Shown: positions 26,098 through 36,095, counted from the first letter of the stretch. The stretch: 64,000 nucleotides of DNA from an uncultured Pseudomonadota bacterium (GCA_902763155.1 CACWQS010000002.1:62001-126000), one strand, 5' to 3'. Notes: a model not told the origin generated them from the sequence alone. Translations and numbers: made by a program.

Positions 26098-26847
26098 ATG
26101 GCAATTTCAGAAAAAAAAATACCGCTTTATATGCAAATTTTGTTCAATAAAATTTACGAAAATCCAAGTATTTGCGATATTTTAGATGATAATCGCATAG
26201 TGCAACTGAGTAACTTTTTTGCCACAAATAAACTGATTAAAGATTTGTTGCGTGATGTGCCTAAAAATGCCCATGTATTGCAAATAGGCCTAACTTTCGG
26301 CAAAGAAATCGATGCGATATATAACAAAGTTCAAAAACAAGGCAAATTTGATATTTTTGATTTATCTGAAACCCAAATTAAACGTGCCGCTGAAAAATAT
26401 ACTCATCACAACATGACAATTACAAACTACAATGCCGCAATCCCTTGGGACGAAAAATACGATGTCATTATTTGCTACCAACTGTTGCACGAGCTTCCGA
26501 TGAAAACCAGACAACAAGTAATGGATAACATTCTAAACAATTTAACAACCGGCGGCAAAGCCATTTTTATTGACTACGCTAAGCCGGAAGGATGGAACTT
26601 ACTGAAATATCCGCTCAAATGGTTTAATCGCCTGTATCGTCCGTTTGCAGAAAGCTTGTGGAATGAGCCGATTGAAAATTTCTGCTTGAAAAAAGACGAA
26701 TTCCGTTGGCACCATACATATTACCACGGCCATATGTTCCAAAAAGCCGTGGCAATCCGTAAAATTTTAAGCAACGAAGACGTGCTGAAGCTAACCAGAA
26801 TGTTCAATAGCATTGAAAAAAATCATAATAAAAAACGCCCGTCATAA
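26098..26847 (+). CDS. rquA: RquA-like methyltransferase (rhodoquinone biosynthesis)
   Basis: A 249-residue protein with a Rossmann SAM-methyltransferase-like core. VLQIGLTFG is the motif I region, then DIFDLSETQIKRAAE, and YDVIICYQLLHELPMKTRQ with the LLHELP block typical of RquA. The C-terminal IDYAKPEGWNLLKYPLKWF, PFAESLW and YHGHMFQKAVAI also match the RquA pattern (family: WNPLR, EPFA, GLYQKV). RquA converts ubiquinone into rhodoquinone, used to run fumarate reduction at low oxygen. If correct this organism can respire fumarate. It follows the response regulator closely. The stop lies inside a terminator hairpin. The gene symbol is tentative. Confidence 0.7.
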   Translation: MAISEKKIPLYMQILFNKIYENPSICDILDDNRIVQLSNFFATNKLIKDLLRDVPKNAHVLQIGLTFGKEIDAIYNKVQKQGKFDIFDLSETQIKRAAEKYTHHNMTITNYNAAIPWDEKYDVIICYQLLHELPMKTRQQVMDNILNNLTTGGKAIFIDYAKPEGWNLLKYPLKWFNRLYRPFAESLWNEPIENFCLKKDEFRWHHTYYHGHMFQKAVAIRKILSNEDVLKLTRMFNSIEKNHNKKRPS

Positions 26848-26857
26848 TGCGGGCGTT
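26831..26857 (-). terminator. Terminator of alaS overlapping the end of rquA
   Basis: Arms 26834-26841 and 26850-26857 (AACGCCCG and complement). On the minus strand a six-T run follows, which fits alaS. The rquA stop is in the loop. Confidence 0.85.
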
Positions 26858-26865
26858 CATCTCTT

Positions 26866-29496
26866 TTATAGCATTGCCTTTATACCGGCAATAGCCTCGC
26901 CTATTTTGCCGACATCGGTTCCGCCGGCTTGCGCCATATCCGGTCTGCCGCCACCACCTTGTCCGCCTAAAACGCCGGCTGCCGCACGAACCATATCCAC
27001 AGCATTATACTTACCGACCAAATCAGTGCTCACACCAACCACAACCGAAGCCTTGGCATCTTTGTCAGAGCAAAGTACCACCACTCCGGAACCGATTCGC
27101 TGCATTATATCATCAACAAACGCTTTCAATTCTTTCGGATGTGCATCAGGCACCAATTTACCGACAAATTTAATACCGTTAATAGTTTCAACCTCGTCTT
27201 TGGCACCACCTTGCCCGCCGGAAGCTAAACTTTTCTTCAAATTGAAAATTTCATTTTCGAGCTTTTTGCGTTCTTCCAAAAGCCCGTTGATACGATTTTC
27301 CAAATCATTAATATTGGTCTTGAGGCTGGCGGCAACATGGTGTAACTTGTCTTCTACATTATGAACATAATCATCAGCACCTGCACCGGTAACACATTCT
27401 AAACGACGCACACCGGCAGCCACCGCCGATTCGCTCAAAATATGGAAATACCCGATATTGCCTGTATGATTAACGTGTGTTCCGCCGCAAAGCTCTCGTG
27501 AAAACGGGCAGGTTTCGTCACCCATGGTTACCACGCGCACATCTTCGGCATATTTTTCATCAAACAATGCCATTGCGCCGAGTTTCACAGCCTCATCTTT
27601 ATTCATAATTACCGTAGAAACGGTCAAATCATTGCGAATTTGCTCGTTAACGATACGCTCAACTTCACGCAACTGCTCAGAGGTAATTTGCTTCGGATGC
27701 GAAATATCAAAACGCATACGTTCGGCTTCTACCATCGAGCCTTTTTGTGCCACATGGTCACCCAAAACCTGTTTTAGCGCCTTATGTGCCAAGTGTGTTA
27801 CCGAGTGATTGGCGCAAATACGCGCTCTGTTTTCGGCATCAACCGCAAAATTAGCCACATCGCCAACTTTTACGCTACCGTTTTTCAATTCGCAGACGTG
27901 CACGAAAATGCCGTTTAATTTGCGCTTGCAATCCACTACTTCGGCACTGAAATTTTTGCCGGTAATTGAACCTACATCGCCAACTTGCCCGCCGCACTCA
28001 CCATAAAACGGTGTCTGATTGGCAACCAACTCAAATTTACCGCTCGTTACCTCTTTAACTTCGGCATTGTCTTGCACCAAAGCCGTAATTTCAGCGTCGG
28101 CCTTCAAGGTACTGTAGCCCAAAAATTCAGTGGAGCCACACTTATCTTGAATTCCGTACCAAACTTTTGCCACTCCTTCATCACCGGAACCTGCCCAGTT
28201 TTTACGAGCTTCCGCTTTTTGCTTTTCCATACAAGCATCAAAGCCTTCCACATCTACTTCGATATTTTTATTTTTCAGCGCATCTTGTGTCAAATCAAGC
28301 GGAAATCCGTATGTGTCATATAATTTGAACGCTGTTTCACCGCTCAATTTTGTCCCGTTTGCCAGCTTTGATACTTCATCATCGAGCAATTTCATACCTT
28401 TATCGAGCGTACGTCCGAAACGTTCTTCCTCAATGGCAATGGTTTCTCTGATCAAATTCTCACGGGCATAAAGTTCCGGATATGCCTCACCCATTTCTTG
28501 TTGAAGAGTTGGCAAAAGTTTATAAATCATCGGCTCTTTAACGCCGAGCAAATAAGCATGACGCATAGCGCGGCGCATAATGCGGCGCAACACATAACCG
28601 CGCCCTTCATTAGACGGTAATACCCCGTCGGCAATCAAAAAGCAAATGGCGCGCAAGTGGTCAGCCACCACATTGTGTGAAGCTTTGAGCGGACCGTTCG
28701 GGTCGGTATTTGCCATATCGGCAATTGCTTTAATCAGGTGTTGAAACATATCGGTTTCAAAATTAGAATGAACGCCCTGTAAAATAGCGGCAATACGCTC
28801 CAAACCCATACCGGTATCAATTGACGGACGCTTTAGGTTGATGCGCGAACCGTCCGGCAAATCTTCAAATTGGTCAAACACCAAATTCCAAATTTCAATA
28901 AACCGGTCACCGTCTTCTTCCGGAGTCCCCGGCAAACCGCCCCAAACTTCCGGACCGTGGTCATAAAAAATCTCCGAACACGGCCCACACGGACCGGTAT
29001 CGCCCATCTGCCAAAAATTATCTTTGGTGGCAATACGGATAATTCTGTCTTCCGGCAAACCGGAAACTTTTTTCCAAATATCGTGCGCCTCGTCATCATT
29101 ATGATAAATCGTAACCGCTAATTTTTCTTTCGGTAAGCCAAATTCTTTGGTCAGTAACTCCCAAGCATACGGAATCGCATAATCTTTAAAATAGTCCCCG
29201 AATGAAAAGTTACCGAGCATTTCAAAGAACGTATGGTGGCGCACATCATAACCCACACTGTCCAAATCATTATGCTTACCACCGGCGCGCACACTCTTTT
29301 GTGCTGTGGTCGCTCGTGTATAATCCCGCGTTTCATTACCGGCTAATATGTTTTTGAATTGCACCATACCGGAGTTTGTGAACATTAACGTCGGGTCGTT
29401 ATCCGGCACCAGCGATGATGACGGCACAACCTTATGCCCTTGTTTTGCAAAATAATCCAAAAATGTTTTGCGGATTTGATTAACACTGACAGTCAT
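26866..29496 (-). CDS. alaS: Alanine--tRNA ligase
   Basis: An AlaRS of 876 residues, start at 29496 ([21 protein letters not shown]) with a GGGAAG site; a longer frame upstream is not supported. Class II motifs are visible: [33 protein letters not shown] and [10 protein letters not shown]. The editing domain has the zinc-binding [11 protein letters not shown] and [13 protein letters not shown] motifs. The C-Ala end reads [18 protein letters not shown], as in the family. It charges tRNA-Ala and clears Ser/Gly mischarged tRNA. It reads away from ssrA, whose tmRNA is itself charged by AlaRS. Confidence 0.97.
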   Translation of the reverse strand: MTVSVNQIRKTFLDYFAKQGHKVVPSSSLVPDNDPTLMFTNSGMVQFKNILAGNETRDYTRATTAQKSVRAGGKHNDLDSVGYDVRHHTFFEMLGNFSFGDYFKDYAIPYAWELLTKEFGLPKEKLAVTIYHNDDEAHDIWKKVSGLPEDRIIRIATKDNFWQMGDTGPCGPCSEIFYDHGPEVWGGLPGTPEEDGDRFIEIWNLVFDQFEDLPDGSRINLKRPSIDTGMGLERIAAILQGVHSNFETDMFQHLIKAIADMANTDPNGPLKASHNVVADHLRAICFLIADGVLPSNEGRGYVLRRIMRRAMRHAYLLGVKEPMIYKLLPTLQQEMGEAYPELYARENLIRETIAIEEERFGRTLDKGMKLLDDEVSKLANGTKLSGETAFKLYDTYGFPLDLTQDALKNKNIEVDVEGFDACMEKQKAEARKNWAGSGDEGVAKVWYGIQDKCGSTEFLGYSTLKADAEITALVQDNAEVKEVTSGKFELVANQTPFYGECGGQVGDVGSITGKNFSAEVVDCKRKLNGIFVHVCELKNGSVKVGDVANFAVDAENRARICANHSVTHLAHKALKQVLGDHVAQKGSMVEAERMRFDISHPKQITSEQLREVERIVNEQIRNDLTVSTVIMNKDEAVKLGAMALFDEKYAEDVRVVTMGDETCPFSRELCGGTHVNHTGNIGYFHILSESAVAAGVRRLECVTGAGADDYVHNVEDKLHHVAASLKTNINDLENRINGLLEERKKLENEIFNLKKSLASGGQGGAKDEVETINGIKFVGKLVPDAHPKELKAFVDDIMQRIGSGVVVLCSDKDAKASVVVGVSTDLVGKYNAVDMVRAAAGVLGGQGGGGRPDMAQAGGTDVGKIGEAIAGIKAML

Positions 29497-29604
29497 TTTT
29501 TTATCTTCCCTAACCAAATAAAATTTAAACTGCCCTAAGTTAGCCCAAACTTTTGAACTTGGCAAGATATTTTTATTTTACCTTCGCAAACCTTGCAAAT
29601 GGAC

Positions 29605-29633
29605 TTGATTTTTATAAAAAACGTCGATATATT
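29605..29633 (+). promoter_or_regulatory. Promoter of ssrA
   Basis: TTGATT at 29605-29610, a 17-base spacer and TATATT at 29628-29633, predicting a start near 29641. Confidence 0.6.
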
Positions 29634-29640
29634 AACCATT

Positions 29641-29945
29641 GCCAAGTAATTGGCTGTGACACCAGAGACCTTATGGAATAGGTGCATTGGACCCGAGGGC
29701 AGTACTCGGCACCTCCACCAAATTTATGGGGGTGAAACAGGTTCGACAGTGTTCAGTAAAGATTTGTGTTGTGTCCGGCAAGATACCACCGTTATCGGTT
29801 CAAAATAAACGAATGCAAATGATAATTTTGCACCGGTTGCAGTTGCCGCATAATTTAAGCAAATGCAACAAATTTTAATCCTTTAAGCATTGGTTTGCCT
29901 AAAGTGGGGGCGGAGCCACCCAGCAACAGAACGGCTCGTTTTTAA
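29641..29945 (+). ncRNA. ssrA: Two-piece (permuted) tmRNA
   Basis: A transfer-messenger RNA gene in the permuted order found in alphaproteobacteria: the acceptor piece first, ending CACCTCC-A-CCA at 29710-29720, then 7 intervening bases, then the coding piece starting GGGGGTG at 29728-29734. These two strands pair base for base (one G-U) to build the acceptor stem. The tag starts at 29815 and encodes ANDNFAPVAVAA, with TAA at 29851-29853. The end near 29945 follows a GAGCC/GGCTC hairpin with T's that probably terminates the precursor. The 5' boundary is estimated from the promoter. Confidence 0.93.
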
Positions 29946-29959
29946 TAAACAAAAGAGAG

Positions 29960-30442
29960 ATGGATATGGATAAGTTTCTGGATGAAATAAATTATGATGA
30001 GCTGATTGAAAAATCTTTGCGTAATGTTGTCTATTTAGCACTGAAGATAGTTGAAGAACAAGGTTTGCCTGGCGAGAGCCACTTTTATATCAGCTTTAAA
30101 ACCGATTATCCCGGAACGGTCATTTCCCAAAATCTCAAGGTGCAATACCCTGAAACAATGACTATTGTTTTACAAAATCAATTCCGTAACTTAGTGGTTC
30201 GCCACAACAGCTTTTCGGTTGATTTGAGTTTTGGCGGCATAGAACAAACTATTACCATACCTTTCGATGCTATCACTTATTTTGCCGATCCGTCAGCTAA
30301 GTTCGGACTAAGTTTTGAAACTGAAGAATCTGTATTTGCCTCTGCCGAAGGTGATAATTCCTCCGGTAAAGATGAAACAGCCGATTTAAAAAACAAAAGT
30401 GCCGAAATCATTTCCTTTGATAAAATCCTGCGTAAAAAATGA
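29960..30442 (+). CDS. sspB: SspB-type ClpXP adaptor (alpha type)
   Basis: A 160-residue protein matching the alphaproteobacterial SspB family, which delivers ssrA-tagged proteins to ClpXP. Marks are the start helix YDELIEKSLRNVVYLALKIVEEQGLPGESHFYISF, TVYPETMTIVLQ-like strands, and SFGGIEQTITIPFDAITYFADPSAKFGLSF. The acidic linker and a C-terminal ISFDKILRKK serve as the ClpX-docking end. Two ATGs are possible; the second (29966) has better spacing from AGAGAG. It sits 14 bases after ssrA, so the tag RNA and its adaptor are adjacent. Overlaps the RHH gene by four bases. Confidence 0.88.
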   Translation: MDMDKFLDEINYDELIEKSLRNVVYLALKIVEEQGLPGESHFYISFKTDYPGTVISQNLKVQYPETMTIVLQNQFRNLVVRHNSFSVDLSFGGIEQTITIPFDAITYFADPSAKFGLSFETEESVFASAEGDNSSGKDETADLKNKSAEIISFDKILRKK

Positions 30443-30660
30443 AAAAAATCTCTGTTCTAATCGCCGGTCGTCATGCTACCAGTATCAGTCTGGAAGATGA
30501 TTTTTTTGCTGCGCTTACGCAAATTGCCGGCGCACAAAATATTAGTCTTAATCAACTGATAACAGAGATAGATAACAATCGTAAAATCGAAAATCTTTCC
30601 AGCGCGATTCGCCTTTATATTTTGCATTATTATCAAAATTTATCAGCGACGCCAAAATGA
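30439..30660 (+). CDS. Ribbon-helix-helix domain protein (RHH_4 type)
   Basis: A 73-residue protein of the alphaproteobacterial ribbon-helix-helix group. The strand-helix pattern AGRHATSISLEDDFFAALTQIA, then SLNQLITEIDNN and NLSSAIRLYILHYYQ, matches RHH_4. It probably binds DNA as a dimer, though the target is unknown. It overlaps the end of sspB by four bases, so it is in the same operon. Its 3' end overlaps the convergent trkH gene by 18 bases. Confidence 0.82.
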   Translation: MKKISVLIAGRHATSISLEDDFFAALTQIAGAQNISLNQLITEIDNNRKIENLSSAIRLYILHYYQNLSATPK

Positions 30661-32079
30661 CTTGGAAAAAACTACCATTACGGTAATTACTTCCAAACGC
30701 CCCAAAAACATCGCAAAAGTCAGTATACATTTGACTTCCGGCGCAAAGAAAGCATAATTTCCACGCGGCCCAATACTCTCAACTGCCCCCATACCCACAT
30801 TAGTGATGCACGCCATCACCGCCGCAAATGACGTAGCAAAATCATACCCGTTCAAACTGACTAACAAAGTCAACAACGTCAAGCTGATAAAAAACGAAAA
30901 CAAATACACAAAAACCGACACTGAAACTTTTTCCGACAGGTTAATTGAACCGATTTTCATTAAAATTACCCGATTTGTTTCAATAGCAGATACTAAAGAT
31001 TTACGCAAAAACGCAAAAACTACCTGCCAACGAAAAATCTTAATTGAGCCGCTGGTCGAACCTGTGCATCCGCCACACAACGATAAAAGCAAAATCAAAG
31101 ATGTTGCCCAACCGCCCCACTTAATGTAATCACACGAAGTCAAACCGGTCGTTGTTACGGTAGCTATTACCGTGAAATATCCTTGTCGCAAAGCATTGAA
31201 AAAAGAACTTTCATTAACAAAATAAAGATAAAATGCAAGAGCCAAACCACAATAACCGACAATCTTCAATAAGGTGGCAATTTGCCTGTTACGATCAGCC
31301 GGCGCACCGCGGATAAACAAAATATATGAAGTCATTGGCACCGCGCCGCACAACATAAATAGCATAGTCCAAAGCTCTATCGGCAGACTGTTAAAGGATT
31401 CTATTGAATTATTTTTGGTTGAAAAACCGCCGGTTCCGATAACCGAAATTGCATGATTTACAGCGTCAAACCAACCCATGCCGCAAAAAATATACACCGC
31501 GCAACAAACACCGATTAGGGTTAGATATACCGCCACAATTCGCTTGGCAATATAACTGAATTTCGGCATAAATTTATCATTTGAATCCGAATTTTCGCGT
31601 TGGAACATCTGCATTCCGCCAATACCCAAAATCGGCAAAAGTGCCACCGCAAAAATTACCACTCCCAAACCGCCGATTCCGTTTAACAGCGATCGCCATA
31701 GCAATATCGGTTGCGGTAATGCCTCAACATCGGAAATAATCGTAGCTCCGGTTCCGGTTAAACCGGACATCGCCTCAAACCACGCATCTGCTGGAGATGA
31801 AACTACTCCGTATAAATAGAACGGAACCGCCGCAAATACACACACCCAAAGCCAGCTGATTGTCGTTACCAAATAAGCCTGTTTCACTCCTATTCGTTCA
31901 AATTTGGTATTATTTGATAAAAAAAGCGAAAATCCGAAAAACATCGAAGCAGTAGCTGCCGCCAGAAAGGGCGACCAAACCGCACCGCCCTGCCATATAT
32001 CAAAACCGGCCGGAATAAGCATAATCAACCCCAAAATACCCAGTATATACCCGCTGATTGTTAAAACCGGCTGCCACAT
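30643..32079 (-). CDS. trkH: TrkH-type potassium uptake protein
   Basis: A 478-residue membrane protein of the Trk/Ktr/HKT K+ transporter group, with about ten membrane segments arranged as repeated membrane-pore-membrane units. Selectivity-filter-like glycines occur at AMSGLTGTGATIISD, VIGTGGFSTKNNS, TTTGLTSCDYIKWG and CITNVGMGAVESIGP, which give the four pore loops. TrkH normally works with the TrkA NAD-binding regulator, which is not in the window. The 3' end overlaps the RHH gene on the other strand. It continues into the SNase-like and metG genes in the same direction. Confidence 0.93.
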   Translation of the reverse strand: MWQPVLTISGYILGILGLIMLIPAGFDIWQGGAVWSPFLAAATASMFFGFSLFLSNNTKFERIGVKQAYLVTTISWLWVCVFAAVPFYLYGVVSSPADAWFEAMSGLTGTGATIISDVEALPQPILLWRSLLNGIGGLGVVIFAVALLPILGIGGMQMFQRENSDSNDKFMPKFSYIAKRIVAVYLTLIGVCCAVYIFCGMGWFDAVNHAISVIGTGGFSTKNNSIESFNSLPIELWTMLFMLCGAVPMTSYILFIRGAPADRNRQIATLLKIVGYCGLALAFYLYFVNESSFFNALRQGYFTVIATVTTTGLTSCDYIKWGGWATSLILLLSLCGGCTGSTSGSIKIFRWQVVFAFLRKSLVSAIETNRVILMKIGSINLSEKVSVSVFVYLFSFFISLTLLTLLVSLNGYDFATSFAAVMACITNVGMGAVESIGPRGNYAFFAPEVKCILTFAMFLGRLEVITVMVVFSKSFWRR

Positions 32080-32095
32080 TTCTATCTCTTTTGCC

Positions 32096-33028
32096 TTATT
32101 TTAAAGCTACATCTTCGGCCAATCCGGCTTCAACCATTTCACGGTTAATCAATTTTCCATCAACAAAACAAAGTGCGGTAGCTGCTTGTGTTTGCGAAGT
32201 ATAAGCTACAATATCACAATGCACCGACTTGTTTTGCAAACGTTTCTCCAAAAAGAGCTGTGCAGATTGCGAATCATAATCATTCGGATTAGTAAAAATA
32301 CCGTATAGATACATATAAGTATTATCCAAATACAAACTGTTAGGTCCCATTACATCAGCATGTCCGTAAAGTTTTTCCGACTCGGCCAAATATGTCAAAT
32401 CCAAATCACGCCTTATCGTATAATAGTCCGACAGCTTTCCATCATAATACGGCTTTTCCGGAATTTTAGGTTTTTCAACTTTTTGCACCGGCACTGCTTC
32501 AACGAGTTGAGGAGCTATAATAGGGATTTCAGGTTGCTCAACAGATTCAATTTTTGGCTCATCTTCTGTTATTTGGGTAAATGTTGGCGCCTTGAGTTTA
32601 ACTTTCGGAGTATCTTCTTGCGGTTGATATTTTGCCTTATTAAACTTTGCCACATTCCAAGCCACAAATCGAATTGGTTCGTTGTTTTCTTTAGCTCTTC
32701 TGGCAGCCGCTATCTCCGGCGCCATTTTTTGCACCTTTTCTTTGACTGTATCAATCGATTCATCAACATGTTTCTGCGCTTCTGTCGCCACATTTTGCAT
32801 ATTTCCCGTAATACTTGCAACCGGTCCGCTTAATTTTACTTTATACCAATCAAACATCTCCGAAAATCTGACTCCGTGATAAAAAGCATACGCAATCATA
32901 AATAAAACAATGATTACTATCGCCGACAACAAATATTTCCAATTTCTCAACGGCCATGTAATAAACATCACTAAACGATGAATCCAGCCTAAAAATCCAC
33001 TGACCTGCATACTTGACCACTCACTCAT
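32096..33028 (-). CDS. Membrane-anchored protein with staphylococcal nuclease-like C-terminus
   Basis: A 310-residue protein. The N-terminus is cytosolic and basic, then one membrane helix (about residues 32-52), a long linker rich in Pro, Lys and Val (about 130-200), and a C-terminal part resembling the SNase fold: SAQLFLEKRLQNKSVHCDIV, then FVDGKLINREMVEAGLAED. The usual SNase active-site Arg/Glu positions are not clear, so nuclease activity is doubtful. Its stop is 16 bases before trkH begins downstream, and its start overlaps the metG stop by four bases, so it belongs to a metG-SNase-trkH operon. Confidence 0.65.
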   Translation of the reverse strand: MSEWSSMQVSGFLGWIHRLVMFITWPLRNWKYLLSAIVIIVLFMIAYAFYHGVRFSEMFDWYKVKLSGPVASITGNMQNVATEAQKHVDESIDTVKEKVQKMAPEIAAARRAKENNEPIRFVAWNVAKFNKAKYQPQEDTPKVKLKAPTFTQITEDEPKIESVEQPEIPIIAPQLVEAVPVQKVEKPKIPEKPYYDGKLSDYYTIRRDLDLTYLAESEKLYGHADVMGPNSLYLDNTYMYLYGIFTNPNDYDSQSAQLFLEKRLQNKSVHCDIVAYTSQTQAATALCFVDGKLINREMVEAGLAEDVALK

Positions 33029-34722
33029 TTGCTGCCTCCGTATTTTTGTTGTAATTCGCTCAATTTTTCCGGCGTTATCCGTTCAAACAGTGCTTCTCCT
33101 GTTTCAAATTTATGTCCTGCCGGTAACATTTCTATTTCTTTTGCCACATCAAAGCCTTTTAATGTCGGCATATCTTCGGTTCTCAAACCGAACTTTGCCA
33201 TAATTTTTTCGGCCGTGTTCGGCATCAGAGGCGCGCTCAAAATGCCGTAAATACGCACCAAATTCAAGCATAAGCGCAAAATCGTCGCCGCCCGCGTTTC
33301 ATCTTCTTTAATCACAGTCCACGGCTCAGTTTTGGTAATATAGTTATTACCTTCAACCCAAATTGCTCTAAGCTCGGCAACCGCTTTTCTGAATTCTAAA
33401 GCATCCATATATTTGAAGTAATCATTAACCCGCTGTTGAATTGCGGCAATCATCTCCTTATCTTCTGCTTGCCACTCGCCGCCTTCCGGCACAAAACTAC
33501 CTAATTTCGACGCTGTCATTTTCATCACACGTTGTGCAAAATTGCCCAATACACCATTCAAATCTTTATTTATGGTATTTACGAAGCCTTCAATGGTAAA
33601 GGAGGAATCCGATGCTTCCGGCGCATTTGCCATCAACCAATAGCGCCAATAATCTACCGGAAATTCTTTTACCGCATCTTCGGCAAATACCCCGCGATGC
33701 TCCGATTTGGAAAATTTTCCGCCTTCAAACGTTAAATAACTGAACCCCTTTAAATAATCCACCTTCGTCCAATTTTCGCCGGTACCGAGCATGGTTGCCG
33801 GAAACGTAATCGAATGATACGGCACATTATCTTTTCCCATAAATTCCACATAGCGCACATCTTTGGCATCTAACCACCAATCTTTCCAGTTACGCTCGTT
33901 CGGTTTTTCATCAGACCATTGTTTGGTAATGCCGATATAGCCGATTGGGGCATCAAACCATACATAAAAAACCTTATCTTCATAACCAGCTTTATTTACC
34001 GGAAATCCCCATTTCAAATCACGAGTAATACAACGCGGTTGCAATCCTTCCTTGAGCCATTTTTTAGCGATTGAATAAGCCACATCAGGCCAAAACGCCT
34101 CTTTTGTTTTCAACCACTCGGTCAATTTTTCTTCAATCTTCGGTAAATTCAAAAACAAATGCTTGGTCTCACGCACTTCCAAATTCGTGCTACCGGAAAT
34201 AGTGCTACGTGCATTTATCAAATCTGTCGGCTCCAATACTTTGGTGCAATTCTCACATTGGTCACCGCGCGCCTTTTCATAACCGCAATGCGGACAAGTT
34301 CCGGTAATAAAACGGTCAGCCAAAAACATTTTATCATCAACCGAATATATCTGTTGCATCGTTTTTTCGGCAATAAAACCGTTTTTATCAAGTTGTTCAA
34401 ATATATGATAAACAATTTCCTTATTTTGCTCGCTTGATGTGCGTCCGAAATAGTCAAATGACAAATTGAAATCCTTATAAGTTTGCGCGTGTCTGGCATG
34501 ATATTTATCACAATATTGCTCTACCGGCAACCCTTCTTTTAGAGCACCGACTTCGGAAGCCGTTCCATGTTCATCGGTTCCGCAAATGTATAAAACTTCA
34601 TTTCCCATCATTCGCATATAGCGCGCATAAATATCTGACGGCAACAAACAACCGACCATATGTCCTAAATGCGGAACACCGTTAATATACGGTAATGCAG
34701 AGGTAATTAAAATTTTAGACAT
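33025..34722 (-). CDS. metG: Methionine--tRNA ligase
   Basis: A 565-residue class I MetRS. The HIGH-type motif is ALPYINGVPHLGH (residues 8-20) and the KMSKS-type loop is GGKFSKSEHRG. A zinc knuckle pair is visible, CPHCGYEKARGDQCENCTKVL, as in the four-Cys type MetRS. The anticodon-binding helices contain NFAQRVMKM. It lacks the C-terminal EMAP/Trbp111 domain found in some MetRS; its length is typical for the monomeric form. It overlaps the SNase-like gene downstream by four bases. Confidence 0.97.
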   Translation of the reverse strand: MSKILITSALPYINGVPHLGHMVGCLLPSDIYARYMRMMGNEVLYICGTDEHGTASEVGALKEGLPVEQYCDKYHARHAQTYKDFNLSFDYFGRTSSEQNKEIVYHIFEQLDKNGFIAEKTMQQIYSVDDKMFLADRFITGTCPHCGYEKARGDQCENCTKVLEPTDLINARSTISGSTNLEVRETKHLFLNLPKIEEKLTEWLKTKEAFWPDVAYSIAKKWLKEGLQPRCITRDLKWGFPVNKAGYEDKVFYVWFDAPIGYIGITKQWSDEKPNERNWKDWWLDAKDVRYVEFMGKDNVPYHSITFPATMLGTGENWTKVDYLKGFSYLTFEGGKFSKSEHRGVFAEDAVKEFPVDYWRYWLMANAPEASDSSFTIEGFVNTINKDLNGVLGNFAQRVMKMTASKLGSFVPEGGEWQAEDKEMIAAIQQRVNDYFKYMDALEFRKAVAELRAIWVEGNNYITKTEPWTVIKEDETRAATILRLCLNLVRIYGILSAPLMPNTAEKIMAKFGLRTEDMPTLKGFDVAKEIEMLPAGHKFETGEALFERITPEKLSELQQKYGGSK

Positions 34723-34816
34723 TTTACAACAAAATCCTTTCCATTTAAATAAATCACACGGAAAGGATTTTACTATATTTTCTTAAAATCGCAAGCAAAA
34801 AATACAGATTACCGCC

Positions 34817-35260
34817 TTATGCCTGATAATCGGTACGCGCGCGCAAAACCGATTCTGCCAACATCGTCGGCGGCGAATTCCTTGCTTCTCTAGAACGAAT
34901 ATTTATCATATCTTTCGATTTTTGCGCAAATTCCCGCGGATATGCAGCAGCAAAATCTTTCTTAAATTTTTCAGGATTACCATAACCCAAATCATTATAT
35001 TTTGCCATTATCATATACAGCATACCATCTGTGCCTTTATAACTCATGTGACTTCCACCGTTTTCGGCATTAACCCGTGCATATTTGGCCATCATTTTAA
35101 CTGCCGAGATGCTATCCCACAATTTTCGCTCGGCCAAACCGGCTTGCAAATTAGACTGCCTGATTGCCGCACAAGCCAAAAACAATAAATCTCTTTTATC
35201 TTTGCATAAATCTAACGCTGCAACAAATTGTTGTCCGCGAGTTTTCTTTTTTTCAGTCAT
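34817..35260 (-). CDS. Hypothetical protein, 147 residues
   Basis: I do not recognise this protein. It is basic and helical, starts MTEKKKTRGQQFVAALDLC and contains the run RDLLFLACAAIRQSNLQAGLAERKLWDSISAVKM in a helical stretch. There is no signal peptide or membrane segment. A GGAGAA site precedes the start. It is isolated between metG and tRNA-Thr. A possible nucleic-acid-binding role is suggested only by basic composition. Confidence 0.65.
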   Translation of the reverse strand: MTEKKKTRGQQFVAALDLCKDKRDLLFLACAAIRQSNLQAGLAERKLWDSISAVKMMAKYARVNAENGGSHMSYKGTDGMLYMIMAKYNDLGYGNPEKFKKDFAAAYPREFAQKSKDMINIRSREARNSPPTMLAESVLRARTDYQA

Positions 35261-35418
35261 GGCACTTCTCCTTGCATAATTATATCTTTTATCATTCGGT
35301 TTGATTATATCACATCACGAATAACAACGCAACTGTTTTTATTTCGCAAAATGTTCGCACAACAAAAAAAATAATGCTTGCAATCGTGAAAAAAATGACT
35401 TATGTATATCTTTAAATT

Positions 35419-35494
<76 letters not shown>

Positions 35495-35501
35495 ATAAAA
35501 T

Positions 35502-35527
35502 AACTCTCCTCCATGGAGAGTTTTTTT
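35502..35527 (+). terminator. Terminator of tRNA-Thr
   Basis: Arms AACTCTCC (35502-35509) and GGAGAGTT (35515-35522) with seven T's. Confidence 0.9.
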
Positions 35528-35661
35528 GTTGGTATCTGTTAGGGGAGAAGAACGCACGGAAAGGGCGTTTGACAAGGAAGCGCCGACAGACGGAAGTATG
35601 TCGGTCAGCGAAGCTGATAGCTGACGCAGCGCCGAAGGCAATCTCCTAACCGACACCAATA
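35528..35661 (+). repeat. Repeat element bounded by copies of the tRNA-Thr 3' end and terminator (E1)
   Basis: A 134-base unit that starts GTTGGTATC right after the tRNA-Thr terminator and ends CGACACCAATA. A 50-base block, 35478-35527, recurs at 35642-35691 with only two differences; it holds the last 17 bases of the tRNA, the CCA linker and the terminator. The unit ends are imperfect inverted repeats (TTAGGGGAGA against TCTCCTAACC). A related unit (E2) lies on the minus strand near 53.6 kb; both contain GTTYGACAAGGA followed by CAGACGGxAGTATG. Confidence 0.75.
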
Positions 35662-35665
35662 AAAT

Positions 35666-35691
35666 AACTCTCCTCTATGGAGAGTTTTTTT
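35666..35691 (+). terminator. Duplicated terminator after element E1
   Basis: Arms 35666-35673 and 35679-35686, same as the tRNA-Thr terminator apart from one loop base. Confidence 0.85.
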
Positions 35692-35781
35692 ATACTGTTT
35701 ACGTTGTTTATTTTATAAAATTATTAACATTTTTTTGATAGCGTACCATTGGTTTAGTTTTATAATTAAAGGTGTGTAAAT

Positions 35782-36093
35782 ATGGACAACGAAAGCGAAG
35801 GACTCAAAATAAAACAAATTCGTGATGGTAATACATTAACATGCAAGTTAACCGGATGGCTTGATCCCAATACATCACCAGATTTGATCTCAAAGATAGA
35901 TTTAAACGGCATAACTTTGTTGGTTTTTGACATGAAAGACATCGAATACGTATTTTCTTCAGGTATTCGTGCATTTCTGATTTTGCAAAAGATGCTGGCT
36001 CCGGTTAACGGAAGTGTTAAACTAATCAACGTTTCTGATAACATCAGAAGTATTTTCGAATATACCGGTCTGGAAAGTATGATAGATTTTTAA
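35782..36093 (+). CDS. STAS-domain anti-sigma factor antagonist
   Basis: A 103-residue single STAS domain, as in SpoIIAA and RsbV. The loop DIEYVFSSGIRAFLIL (about residues 52-67) holds the Ser pair where the antagonist is phosphorylated. In partner switching the unphosphorylated form binds an anti-sigma kinase and frees its target. The next gene begins two bases after the stop and contains both the phosphatase and the kinase-type domain that would act on this protein. No sigma factor gene is seen near it. Confidence 0.88.
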   Translation: MDNESEGLKIKQIRDGNTLTCKLTGWLDPNTSPDLISKIDLNGITLLVFDMKDIEYVFSSGIRAFLILQKMLAPVNGSVKLINVSDNIRSIFEYTGLESMIDF

Positions 36094-36095
36094 CC

